From contig SUSY01000013.1 of NCBI GenBank assembly GCA_015063185.1, positions 1 through 41,625 of the forward strand: 41,625 nt of DNA, in the 5' to 3' direction. Source of the stretch: Thermoplasmata archaeon. GTDB taxonomy: Archaea; Thermoplasmatota; Thermoplasmata; Methanomassiliicoccales; Methanomethylophilaceae. Shown one piece after another: positions 8,600 through 17,373 of this stretch. Within the stretch, counting starts at the first letter, position 1; each line of letters starts with the position of its first letter. The notes below the pieces were generated by a model. It was not told the DNA's origin, did no database searches, and worked only from the letters and a program-made list of their open reading frames with translations. The position numbers and the translations under genes are program-made.

Positions 8600-8875
8600 C
8601 ACTCTACCATTACAGGGGGAAATGGGTCTTCGTGTCCGTGTATGCATGAACATCATCACGGACTGATGACATTACCTGTGAAAAGGGATCGAGTGAACTG
8701 TGCCATACCTCTCGCGTACGACACCCTACGATGCGGTGCTCCATGACTGGCAATACTTGGAACGGATCCGACGACAGCCATCTGAAGGAGACTGTATCCG
8801 ACAAGTCGTACACGTACAAGCTTTGATGTCCGTTCAAAACTCGGGCCTTCGGGCCCTCCCTTTCATATTTTTGCC
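8600..8875 (+). ncRNA. candidate structured non-coding RNA
   Basis: The stretch has its own signals. An AT-rich TATA-like element (about 8572-8585) would start transcription near 8607. A strong hairpin with a TTCG loop and arms GGGCC/GGCCC (about 8844-8857) is followed by a T-rich tract, as at a terminator. Between them are stems visible by eye: GTCCGTG (8634-8640) with CACGGAC (8657-8663), enclosed by ACAGG (8612-8616) with CCTGT (8675-8679); and CGGAT (8763-8767) with ATCCG (8796-8800), enclosing ACAG/CTGT. No convincing protein is encoded. I could not match it to SRP RNA, RNase P RNA or a tRNA. A decayed gene is the alternative. Confidence 0.3.
8844..8875 (+). terminator. hairpin with TTCG loop and T-tract
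   Basis: Arms GGGCC and GGCCC close a TTCG tetraloop, followed by a pyrimidine-rich tail with runs of T on the plus strand. This implies a plus-strand transcript ending here although no protein gene precedes it. Confidence 0.5.
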
Positions 8876-9187
8876 ATTGTCCATGCACTCCGATTTCGGA
8901 CCTATCGATCCGCCCAACCGATGATCATCCCTTTGGACGGAGGTGTATACTCTACATTTCCTCTGATATTTGTACCGCAAATCGTTATATGTTCTCAAAT
9001 CTAACCGCACCCAGGATAATGGTTTAGAAGTGGACATAAGTTGTATTCTGTTCATTTCTTACGGACTCTGGAACATTCCTGTCATGAGGCCGTCTTTGAA
9101 CCATTCATCCGTCGAGGCGAATCGGATGAGATGTGTGACAGTTCAATCTTCTTCTTTTACCATTAATCTCAATAAAAGGTGGTCGAT
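8876..9187. other. gene-free stretch before the secretion island
   Basis: I see no protein or RNA gene. There is a TATA-like GTTATATG at about 8983-8990, and an AT-rich CATTAATCTC-type element lies shortly before the signal peptidase gene and may be its promoter. Short open frames here have no ribosome binding site and no recognisable sequence. Confidence 0.5.
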
Positions 9188-9808
9188 TTGAATGTACGCT
9201 CTGTCATCAAGGTATCCGTCATCATAATCGTCGTGGCAGGTCTGTTGGGTGTCGGGGTATACATGTATCACATGAACGGAGATTCCTTGGATTTCACGGA
9301 TACCGAGGTCCGTGTAGTGATATCCGGTTCCATGGATGGTGAGCCTCGTACGGAGTACGATATCGAGACCATACCTGTCGGAAGCATGGTGTTCATCAAG
9401 GAGGTCCCGACCGAACCGCACGACAAGGGATTTTATTCCTCATTGGAGGTAGGCGATGTGGTCACCTTCCATTACACACATCCCGTCTCGAAGGAGAAAA
9501 TGGTGGTCACACATCGTATAGTGAAGGTCGTCGACACACCGACCGATCGCATATTCACCATGGCGGGCGATTCCATCAGGGACGATCCGACCAATTCTTC
9601 GGAACAGGTCATCACCGCATCGTCCGGGGACATGATCGGTGAGGTGGTCGGAGTCTCACCCGTTCTTGGGGATATCTCCACATACATCTCATCGGCCGAG
9701 GGCAAATCCGTGTTGATCGGACTGTTCGCGGCCATATTGGCAGTCATTTGGGTAGGTCCCATGATATTCAAGTTCATTCTAAGCAAAAACCAAGGGGGAC
9801 ACGATTGA
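9188..9808 (+). CDS. signal peptidase I, archaeal/ER (SipW) type
   Basis: This membrane protease removes signal peptides from exported proteins. The 206-residue protein has an N-terminal membrane helix (about 7-27), an outer catalytic domain, and a C-terminal helix (about 174-197). The catalytic Ser lies in SGSM (Ser48). The general base is a His in THRIV (about 109), as in the ER/SipW class, rather than the Lys of bacterial LepB. The Asp region GDSIRDDP follows (128-133). TTG 9188 is preferred because AAAGGTGG sits five bases upstream; GTG 9179 lies within that site. Its stop overlaps the start of the MBG-repeat gene by one base. A SipW-leader protein follows, suggesting a dedicated peptidase with its own substrates. 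Confidence 0.9.
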   Translation: MNVRSVIKVSVIIIVVAGLLGVGVYMYHMNGDSLDFTDTEVRVVISGSMDGEPRTEYDIETIPVGSMVFIKEVPTEPHDKGFYSSLEVGDVVTFHYTHPVSKEKMVVTHRIVKVVDTPTDRIFTMAGDSIRDDPTNSSEQVITASSGDMIGEVVGVSPVLGDISTYISSAEGKSVLIGLFAAILAVIWVGPMIFKFILSKNQGGHD

Positions 9809-12800
9809 TGGCCCTCGATACGAAGTTCCTGGAGATCCTTCTTGTGGCATCCATCGTACTGGTGGGTGTGACCATAGTCGGGGAGGCGTCGTCCGATGAC
9901 GAACCTTACGATATGGAGATTTCCGTCATCGGCGGAGGTAGTACGGATCCCGGTGCAGGTACGTATTCCGTTCCCAAGGATACGGAGACGACGATAACGT
10001 TCACTGCGGATGCGGGTTGGTTCCTGGCATCGGTGACGGTCAACGGTGAACCCGTGGAACAACCGTCTGCCTCCATGACCGTACTCGTTGACAGGGACGT
10101 CCGGGTGGAGGTCATCTTCCTTCAGGCTTCCGTCGTATGTCCCGGATCGGTGGAATCCGTCTATTCCGGTGAACCCGTGGTCGCATACCGGGACACGGAG
10201 GCGTACACGGTCACAGGTGCTTCGGCCACGGATGCAGGGGTTTATACGGCCATCTTCTCGCTCAGGTACCCTGAAAACACACATTGGTCCGACGGTACCG
10301 GGGATGACAAACAGGTATCATGGTCCATAGTCCCGTTGGAGCTGGAGATCTCATATTTCCAACCCATATCCGATGTCACGTATTCCGATGAGGAGATCCG
10401 TCCTACGGTCTTGCCAATATTCCCCGTGTCCATGGACGGACTCGATGTGGATTACGAGGACAATGTGCACGCAGGTATCGCGAAGGCCATCGTCACGGGT
10501 TCCGGTAACTACAGCGGTACCGTGTCCCTGACATTCGATATCCTCCCCGAGGTCCTGGATGTGGTCATCGACGACAAGAGCACTATCTTCGGTTCAGGTG
10601 CACCCGTGTTCACGTATTCCATCTCGGGATTCGTCGGTGACGATACGGTCGATGTCCTCATCGGTGAGTTGACACTGTCCTGCGATTACGACGTCGGCGA
10701 CGATGTCGGCAGATATCCTATAGTGGGTTCGGGACTGAGTGCCTCCGATTATGACATCCGTTACAGCAACGGTGAACTCACCGTTATCCCGTACACGATA
10801 GTGATCGATGACATCGAGGTCGACACATCGGCCGTGACATACGACGGCACGTCCCGTACCAAGACGGTGACCAGCATCAATCCGTTGGTGACGTCCGATG
10901 ACCTGATCGTCACCTACGAGGACAATGTGCACGCAGGTATCGCGAAAGCCATCGTCTCCGGAACCGGAAACTGCACCGGAGCACTGACATACACATTCAA
11001 CATCCTTCCCAAGAACGTCTCTGTTACCGCGGTACCGATCACCAAGATCTACGGTTTCAACGATCCGACGTTGTTGGTGAGGATACAGGGTCTCGTCGGT
11101 GACGACGAGATCGTCTATTCCGTTACGCGTGAGATCGGTGAGGACGTCGGTCTGTACGATATCCTTGTCATTGCCGATGAGCTTCAGGGCAACTACAACG
11201 TGTCCTGTGCGGATTCCACGTTCAATATCATCAAGAGGCATGTCAAGTTCACGTCCGGATCGGATTGGAAGGTCCTGGACAACATCGCTCTGACCGATCA
11301 TACCGTCTCCACCGGTAGTTACGGACTCGCAGAGGAGGATTCGGTGGAATTCACGTACACCGGAAGTCAGACGCACATCGGATCCTCCGAGAACACGTTC
11401 ACGTATGAGTTCACCTCCGGTAAGGAGTCCAACTATCGTGTCGATGTCGTCTACGGTACCCTCACGGTCGTATCGGACACCATCGTCGTCACGGCGGGTT
11501 CGGATTCGAAGAAATACGACGGGACACCGCTGAAGGCAGGATACACAGTGGCCGGTGTCGTGGAGACCGGGGACGTGGTCGTCGTGACATTGGACGGTTC
11601 ACAGACCGATGTAGGTTCCTCGATGAACAAGGTCGTCTCGGTCAGGATTCTGCGTAGTGGACAGGATGTCACGGATATCTACACCATCGGAACGCACAAG
11701 CACGGAACGTTGGAGGTCACCGAGAGGGAGTTGACCATCACATCACTGTCCGCATCCAAGGAATATGACGGAAAGGCATTGACGGACCACCATGTGTCCA
11801 TCACCGGTGACGGGTTCGTTACGGGACAGGGTGTGGAGGGTTACTCATTCACAGGTGCCCAGACATCCTTCGGAAAGTCGAAGAACACATTCACATACAC
11901 ATTGAATGACAACACCGATCCGGACAACTATCTGATCGAGACGGTGTTCGGCGAGTTGTCCGTAACCAGGAAGGCGGTCCATGTGACGCCTTCGAACGAT
12001 TCCAAGGTTTACGGTGATGCGGACCCGAACCTATCCGCAACAGTCACGGGCATGGTCACGGGAGAGGATCCGACGATCCTGCTCAGGTACACTGTGTTAC
12101 GTGCCCCGGGAGAGGACGTCGGAAACTACGATATCTCCATCTCGATGACATCCGCGGATCAGGGCAATTACAGGGTGATCTCTCAGAAAGGTACCTTCAC
12201 GATCACCAAGGCACCGCTAGTCGTGGATATCACCGATGATGCCACCAAGGTCTACGGTGACGACGATCCAAATTATACGTTCACGGTCAGCGGATACAAG
12301 AGAGGGGACAGTGGCCTCGTTCGGGTGATGTACGATCGTGAGGAGGGGGAGGACGTTGGCAAGTACACAGTACGTGCCAATTTGGCCAAAGAACTACAGA
12401 ACTACGATGTGACCTTCATCGAAGGTTACCTGTCCATCACCAGGGCTCCTTTGGAGATAGTCGCCGAGGACATGAGCAAGACCTATGGTGATTTGGATCC
12501 TGTATTATCATACATTGCCAATGGTCTGAAACTCAAGGATACGAAGGGTATGGTATCCGTCACGTTGAAACGTGAGGTGGGGGAGAACGCTGGAACGTAC
12601 CCCATCACGGCAATGGGTCCTTCCGAGACCCAGAACTACACCGTATCATACAGGTCCGGAACGTTCACCATCGACCGTAAGGCCATCGAACCACCGTACT
12701 TCTCCAAGGTGTATGACGGTATGGAGCACAGCTACCCCGTCAGTGACATGTACGTCATTGATAAGACGAAGGGAACGTACCAGGCGACGGATTCAGGATT

Positions 12801-14085
12801 GTATTGGGTGTACCTCACACCGACCTCCAACTACATGTGGAAGAACGGCTCCGTAGGACAGGTCCAGAAGGAATGGGGGATCTCCATGAGGGCGCTGACA
12901 CTCACAGGTACATCGGGTAACTCTGTGTACAACGGACAGGAACAGTCCGTCTCCGGTTACACCGTCAGCGGTCTGGTCGATGGACACCTGTGTTCTGGCA
13001 TAGAGCACGTGGCTAAGGGAACGGATGTCGGTACGTACCAGGGAGAGTTCATCGGTGAGTTGAGGGTCATGTCCGGGGACAAGGACGTGACCAAGAACTA
13101 TGACCTCGAGAACGGTCTGATCGTTTCGCAGTTGACCATCACGGAGAAGTCCCTGACCAGTTCCGATTGTAGGATCGACATAAGAGTACAACCGACGTTC
13201 AACGGAAGCTCGCAGAAGGTGTCCTTCTCCGTGTACGACGGTACGACGGAGTTGGACGGTGACGATTTCAATGTCGTAGGTACGGCGACGTTCTCCATGA
13301 GGTCCGCATCCATCGGAAGCGACAGCGGTACAGATGTCGGTACGTACACGTTGGTCATCGAGGGTGACGGTAACTATAAGGATTCCATCTCGAAGGAATG
13401 GAGCATCCTGCCGTACACGTTGAGGGTATCGGATTTCGAGGACATTCCTGTGCAGGAATACGACGGTCAGCCGAAGACCCCTGTCGTATGCATCAATCAG
13501 ATCCTCACCAAGGACGATTACTCCGTGGAATATTCCGACAACGTGTTCGTGGGTAAGGCCACCGCGAAGATCACCGGAACACGTAACGCCACCGGTACCG
13601 TGTACCTGTACTTCGACATCTACTCCGCGTTGAGCGTCTACGTCACCAATGACGGTTACGGTAACACGTACGGCCCGACGGAGAGGGACCTCTCGTCCTT
13701 CGGTGTGGGTGGTGCCAAGCCGTTGTACGACCTGAGAAACATCAGGCCCGGGATCAGCGAGACGGCCGAGATGACCGTCATGTATCCGGTCAATCCGTCC
13801 AGTGGTGCCAAGTTGGCATTGGTGGTCACCTCGTTGTCCGGTGACACGATCCTGGCGGAGAACATGGTGCTGAAGGTGGAACGCGGCGATACGGTGTTGG
13901 CTCGCGTCACCGTGGCGGATGCGTACACGAACGCCGTCATGCTGATGGATATGACGGGAAGCTCTGCCGATCTGAAGGTGACCATGGAACTCCCGCACGG
14001 TCCCAATGACAATCTGTTGATGGAGAAGAATCTGAGGTTCACCCTGGGGCTCTCCGTATGGTACGAGGGGGATGACACATCATGA
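9808..14085 (+). CDS. giant secreted MBG/YDG-repeat surface protein
   Basis: The predicted product of 1425 residues starts with a signal peptide or anchor (about 8-27), followed by GEASSDD. The rest is a string of roughly ten to twelve beta-sandwich repeats of the MBG/YDG kind. Each has a core like KVYGDxDPxL or KxYDGxxL and ends in a strand such as GTFTI. Related modules carry the pattern YEDNVHAGIAKAIV...GNYSG (near 216, 370 and 1243). Such repeats form long adhesin stalks. No C-terminal membrane helix or sorting motif is visible, so attachment to the cell is unexplained. The ATG overlaps the signal peptidase stop (TGATG), with GGGGG upstream. Host-like base composition. Confidence 0.85.
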   Translation: MALDTKFLEILLVASIVLVGVTIVGEASSDDEPYDMEISVIGGGSTDPGAGTYSVPKDTETTITFTADAGWFLASVTVNGEPVEQPSASMTVLVDRDVRVEVIFLQASVVCPGSVESVYSGEPVVAYRDTEAYTVTGASATDAGVYTAIFSLRYPENTHWSDGTGDDKQVSWSIVPLELEISYFQPISDVTYSDEEIRPTVLPIFPVSMDGLDVDYEDNVHAGIAKAIVTGSGNYSGTVSLTFDILPEVLDVVIDDKSTIFGSGAPVFTYSISGFVGDDTVDVLIGELTLSCDYDVGDDVGRYPIVGSGLSASDYDIRYSNGELTVIPYTIVIDDIEVDTSAVTYDGTSRTKTVTSINPLVTSDDLIVTYEDNVHAGIAKAIVSGTGNCTGALTYTFNILPKNVSVTAVPITKIYGFNDPTLLVRIQGLVGDDEIVYSVTREIGEDVGLYDILVIADELQGNYNVSCADSTFNIIKRHVKFTSGSDWKVLDNIALTDHTVSTGSYGLAEEDSVEFTYTGSQTHIGSSENTFTYEFTSGKESNYRVDVVYGTLTVVSDTIVVTAGSDSKKYDGTPLKAGYTVAGVVETGDVVVVTLDGSQTDVGSSMNKVVSVRILRSGQDVTDIYTIGTHKHGTLEVTERELTITSLSASKEYDGKALTDHHVSITGDGFVTGQGVEGYSFTGAQTSFGKSKNTFTYTLNDNTDPDNYLIETVFGELSVTRKAVHVTPSNDSKVYGDADPNLSATVTGMVTGEDPTILLRYTVLRAPGEDVGNYDISISMTSADQGNYRVISQKGTFTITKAPLVVDITDDATKVYGDDDPNYTFTVSGYKRGDSGLVRVMYDREEGEDVGKYTVRANLAKELQNYDVTFIEGYLSITRAPLEIVAEDMSKTYGDLDPVLSYIANGLKLKDTKGMVSVTLKREVGENAGTYPITAMGPSETQNYTVSYRSGTFTIDRKAIEPPYFSKVYDGMEHSYPVSDMYVIDKTKGTYQATDSGLYWVYLTPTSNYMWKNGSVGQVQKEWGISMRALTLTGTSGNSVYNGQEQSVSGYTVSGLVDGHLCSGIEHVAKGTDVGTYQGEFIGELRVMSGDKDVTKNYDLENGLIVSQLTITEKSLTSSDCRIDIRVQPTFNGSSQKVSFSVYDGTTELDGDDFNVVGTATFSMRSASIGSDSGTDVGTYTLVIEGDGNYKDSISKEWSILPYTLRVSDFEDIPVQEYDGQPKTPVVCINQILTKDDYSVEYSDNVFVGKATAKITGTRNATGTVYLYFDIYSALSVYVTNDGYGNTYGPTERDLSSFGVGGAKPLYDLRNIRPGISETAEMTVMYPVNPSSGAKLALVVTSLSGDTILAENMVLKVERGDTVLARVTVADAYTNAVMLMDMTGSSADLKVTMELPHGPNDNLLMEKNLRFTLGLSVWYEGDDTS
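10453..10956 (+). repeat. near-identical 42-bp internal repeats
   Basis: Bases 10453-10494 and 10915-10956 match at 41 of 42 positions, 462 bases (154 codons) apart and in frame. They encode the YEDNVHAGIAKAIV segment of two neighbouring modules. The identity at silent positions points to a recent duplication or gene conversion, because other modules are much more diverged. Confidence 0.85.
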
Positions 14086-14150
14086 TAATTCGTTCTGTTG
14101 AAGTCAGTGGGGGGATTCCCTAATCGCCCATACGCTTCGATCCGATCCAT

Positions 14151-14166
14151 GATCCCTCTTGGGATC
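14151..14166 (+). terminator. hairpin after the MBG-repeat gene
   Basis: GATCCC and GGGATC form a perfect six-bp stem around TCTT. It lies 65 bases after the MBG stop and 69 before the next start. It has no long T-tract, so it could be a weak terminator or an mRNA processing or stability element. Confidence 0.35.
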
Positions 14167-14234
14167 GACAAACATGTTTCACGTTAAACCGAGGGCATGG
14201 TCCTCGAATCAGAAAATAACAAGAGGTAAAGAAA

Positions 14235-16988
14235 ATGAATGCAAAGATGAAAGCGACGATCGCTGTGGCGGTCGTTGCGATGATGGTCTTCGCGGCCGCC
14301 GGAGCCACCACGTACTCGTGGTTCTCCGAGACCGAGGAGACGGACGTCACCATCAATACAGGTAAGATCGTCATCGACGGTCAATTCCAGATTGGTGGTT
14401 TGACTGTGAATGGAAACGGTGATTTTACTAGTCTGAGTGCTAAACCTACTGCAACACTCTCAGGCACATCCATCACTGTGATTAATGCGATCGATAAGTT
14501 GAACATCCCCGTAACCTACACTCTTACGAACACATCCTCTGTGGATGCATTCTGGAGATTCTACACTTCCCTTCCCGACGGATGGGCGATTGACAAAGTG
14601 AAGGTTGCAAATGGCAGTGTGGACTCTGTTTCAAGGACTGGACTTGTGTACCTTGCAGGAGGAGAATTCAATGGTATGCAGCTGGAACCGGTTGCTGCAG
14701 GTTCAGAAGATACAATTGTAGTAACCTTCAATATCGTAGCGAACAACCCTGAACAGAATACCAAGTACGAGTTCAAGTTCGTATCCGAGGCATATCAGTT
14801 CGGATACAACTATTCCGCACCCGCATCCCTGTCCGCTGGTAAGGTGACGCTTGGTGATGTCGCTGGTAAGGATGTAAAGGTCGAAGGTTTGACCAGTCCC
14901 GTTGCTGGAGTAAATCCCGTACCTGTCGTCATGGAGTTCGAAGCATCCACAGGAAATACGATTGCTGGAAAGACTCTGAGTATCACGAATTCGGTCCAGA
15001 CAGATGACGATAATTTTGTGTTTGAAATTGGTAATTCCGCAGTCGCGTTAGATATCGATCTTAGCGATCCTGTAGAGGTGGACGGAATCGTTCCTTTGAA
15101 TGGATATGTGACCATCACTGTACCAATTCCTGGAAATGTACCTGAACCTACTGTTGTCTATACTGGAAACCCTGATGAGAAGATTACCGTCGTTGATGCC
15201 AGATATGTTGAAGGAGAAGGAGTTACCTACGTCACATTCAAGACCAATCATTTCTCAGAGTATGTCATTGGTGATTTCGAGGCGAAGATTGGACAAAAAT
15301 ACTATTCTGGATTAAAGGATGCAACGAATGCAGTCACGTCTGGAGAGACAGTATATCTTTTGAAAGATATTGTTGAAACTCTTGAAAACGATGGTGCAGG
15401 TAACGCTATTAGTTATCTCACAGTGTCCAAATCCGATGTCACATTCAATCTTAATGGGCACGATATTTCTATGGTTGCATCCCCTACGGCTACTCGTAAC
15501 TACGGAGTATTTACAATCTCCGATTGTTCAAATGTAACATTTTGCGGAAATGGTACCATTTCATTGGAACATTCTGGCGTTAATATGGAGTGGAATGCTC
15601 TTTCCGCTGTTTTGAATATTGAGAAGGCGACCGTGTCGATAAATGGACCCAAAATCTCTCATTTGGGTGGTACCGACATGGCATATGGTGTCGATATAAA
15701 GACAAATGGGGGATCTATGCCCGCTTCCGCCGTTTTAGAGGATGGACAAATTACCAGCACATATCGTGGAGTTCGTATGTTCATCAACGGGGAGAAGGCA
15801 GAATGTACATTTACGGTGAATAATGGTAGAATCTTCGGTGACAGTGCAGGAATCTGGATGCAATACCCATCTGAAGGAAAACACTATGGTGATATTGCTA
15901 AATTGACCATCAACGGTGGTATAATCGAAGGGGGTTCAAGAGGGATTTATATTTACGGGTCTAACTCTACTGCAACTCCTCAACTTACTGTCAAAGAGTC
16001 CGCAAAAATCATAGCGAATGGTTCCGATGGTTATGCTCCTTTAACCATATCGTCAATCGATGGGTCCTGGTATATTGATAAATCTATGGTTAACTTGGAC
16101 TCTTTTGTAAATAAGGTTGGAGGAATCAAAATCCTTTCCTGGGATGAGGCAATCATATATGAGGGCGATAGGATAACATTTTTCAGAACACTGCCTTTAG
16201 CAATAGAGTCCATTGATGATGCGGCCACAGTTGTTCTCAACAATGACGCATCTCTGTCAGATAAACTTGTAATCAATAAAGAGGTAGTCATTGATCTTAA
16301 TGGGTATTCTATTTGTCAAACAAAAAAGTGTGACGCCTCATATGATATGATTGAAAATAAAGGCAGACTCACAATAACCGATAGTGTCGGTACTGGAAAG
16401 ATCTCCTTTACAGATACAAGTGCAGGAGATCCTAATTTTGGTTGGGGGTCATATACAATCCATAATAGAGGTACACTTATCGTTAATGGTGGAACGATTG
16501 AACACCTTGGTGAACAGGAGTTTGCAAAGCATATGATATGTGCAATACAGCAGAGTTCCGGCGAAGTTACAATCAATGGTGGAACAATCAGCACACCAGC
16601 ATATAGGAGTGTTCGTATCAATGCAGGGCATCTCACCATAAATGGTGGTGAATTCGATGGACAGGTTTGGTTGCAACCCAACCAGGGTAATGTTACCATA
16701 AAGGTGACCGGTGGAACGTTTGCTCCCAATGGTAATGATGGATCTTCTATCTTTATGGAGAATGCCGGAGAAAAATATACTGTCTCATCCGCGGAATATA
16801 CTGGAGGAACATTCACTACGAAGATTGGTTGCAGTGATTCAGTTCCACTTTCAAGCTGCATTACTGGAGGATATTTCACCGAATCTGCAATAAACGGTAC
16901 CAATGAGGCGTTAATCAACAAGGATTATGAATTCACAGAACCGGATTCAAAAGGATTCTATGAGTTGGTATTGACACAAAATTCCTGA
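14235..16988 (+). CDS. SipW-leader (TasA/camelysin-like) secreted beta-helix protein
   Basis: The 917-residue protein starts with a leader of the SipW-cognate class: a hydrophobic stretch (7-24) ending AAAGATTYSWFSETEET, then INTGKIVIDG. This is the hallmark of TasA/camelysin-type proteins cut by SipW-class peptidases such as the one encoded at 9188. Residues about 50-350 form a beta-sandwich-rich region. From about 370 on there are right-handed beta-helix-like rungs with many LTINGG and VTINGGTI motifs. No C-terminal anchor is visible. GAGGT lies eight bases before the ATG. The first ~140 bases are GC-rich like the neighbours, while the rest is strongly AT-rich. Cell-surface adhesion or filament formation is inferred. 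Confidence 0.85.
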   Translation: MNAKMKATIAVAVVAMMVFAAAGATTYSWFSETEETDVTINTGKIVIDGQFQIGGLTVNGNGDFTSLSAKPTATLSGTSITVINAIDKLNIPVTYTLTNTSSVDAFWRFYTSLPDGWAIDKVKVANGSVDSVSRTGLVYLAGGEFNGMQLEPVAAGSEDTIVVTFNIVANNPEQNTKYEFKFVSEAYQFGYNYSAPASLSAGKVTLGDVAGKDVKVEGLTSPVAGVNPVPVVMEFEASTGNTIAGKTLSITNSVQTDDDNFVFEIGNSAVALDIDLSDPVEVDGIVPLNGYVTITVPIPGNVPEPTVVYTGNPDEKITVVDARYVEGEGVTYVTFKTNHFSEYVIGDFEAKIGQKYYSGLKDATNAVTSGETVYLLKDIVETLENDGAGNAISYLTVSKSDVTFNLNGHDISMVASPTATRNYGVFTISDCSNVTFCGNGTISLEHSGVNMEWNALSAVLNIEKATVSINGPKISHLGGTDMAYGVDIKTNGGSMPASAVLEDGQITSTYRGVRMFINGEKAECTFTVNNGRIFGDSAGIWMQYPSEGKHYGDIAKLTINGGIIEGGSRGIYIYGSNSTATPQLTVKESAKIIANGSDGYAPLTISSIDGSWYIDKSMVNLDSFVNKVGGIKILSWDEAIIYEGDRITFFRTLPLAIESIDDAATVVLNNDASLSDKLVINKEVVIDLNGYSICQTKKCDASYDMIENKGRLTITDSVGTGKISFTDTSAGDPNFGWGSYTIHNRGTLIVNGGTIEHLGEQEFAKHMICAIQQSSGEVTINGGTISTPAYRSVRINAGHLTINGGEFDGQVWLQPNQGNVTIKVTGGTFAPNGNDGSSIFMENAGEKYTVSSAEYTGGTFTTKIGCSDSVPLSSCITGGYFTESAINGTNEALINKDYEFTEPDSKGFYELVLTQNS

Positions 16989-16995
16989 TTTTAAT

Positions 16996-17026
16996 GGGCT
17001 TTTTTTAGCCCCCTTTATCTTTTTTA
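16996..17026 (+). terminator. terminator after the SipW-leader gene
   Basis: GGGCT (16996-17000) and AGCCC (17007-17011) form a stem around a T-rich loop, followed by a tract with two T runs. It lies seven bases after the stop at 16988. Confidence 0.7.
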
Positions 17027-17202
17027 TCTCAATCCTGATGTAAATGGTCTTTTCAGACGGCAACATTATCTTTTAAACGATTCCTAATCTGGAATTGTGG
17101 TTTTATGTATGCGTTTTTGCAAACTATCTATGATTTGAGCATCCATTCAAATTTATAAACGAAAGTTATATTAATGAGGAACATATCACTGGATTCACAC
17201 AA

Positions 17203-17279
17203 GGGCCTGTAGCTCAGCTAGGTAGAGCGTTCGACTCTTAATCGAAATGTCTGGGGTTCGAATCCCCTCAGGCCCGCCA
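17203..17279 (+). tRNA. tRNA-Lys (anticodon CTT)
   Basis: A full cloverleaf is visible. The acceptor stem GGGCCTG pairs with CAGGCCC. The D arm is GCTCAGCTAGGTAGAGC. The anticodon stem TTCGA/TCGAA encloses CTCTTAA (anticodon CTT, codon AAG). The T arm has GGTTCGAATCC. The discriminator is G at 17276 and the 3' CCA (17277-17279) is encoded in the DNA. AT-rich TATA-like elements lie at about 17152-17173. The gene sits at the right edge of the AT-rich region that begins inside the preceding gene. Confidence 0.97.
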
Positions 17280-17316
17280 TCCTGTGTTTCTTCAAAATTT
17301 ATCCGAGATACGGTGC

Positions 17317-17332
17317 GTTCTCGACCGAGAAC
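17317..17332. repeat. inverted repeat downstream of tRNA-Lys
   Basis: GTTCTC and GAGAAC flank GACC and form a perfect stem. It lies 38 bases after the tRNA end and between convergent units. It may help end the tRNA transcript. Confidence 0.4.
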
Positions 17333-17349
17333 ATCCATCAGAAAAGAGA

Positions 17350-17364
17350 GGGTGCGACGCACCC
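17350..17364 (-). terminator. terminator of the flavodoxin-like gene
   Basis: GGGTGCG and CGCACCC form a GC-rich hairpin. On the minus strand it is followed by TCTCTTTTCT, and it starts ten bases after the stop of the minus-strand gene at 17374. Confidence 0.6.
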
Positions 17365-17373
17365 GTTGTCGAT

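Noticed and set aside
8650..8826. Open frame ending in SDKSYTYKL on the plus strand, and overlapping frames on both strands
   Set aside because: No start with a ribosome binding site, no recognisable family, and three competing frames over the same bases. The segment may be a gene remnant, but I cannot support it and treated the stretch as a possible RNA instead.
8600..8875. SRP RNA or RNase P RNA
   Set aside because: I could not find the conserved SRP helix 8 loop sequences or the RNase P conserved regions, and the fold is not convincing for either.
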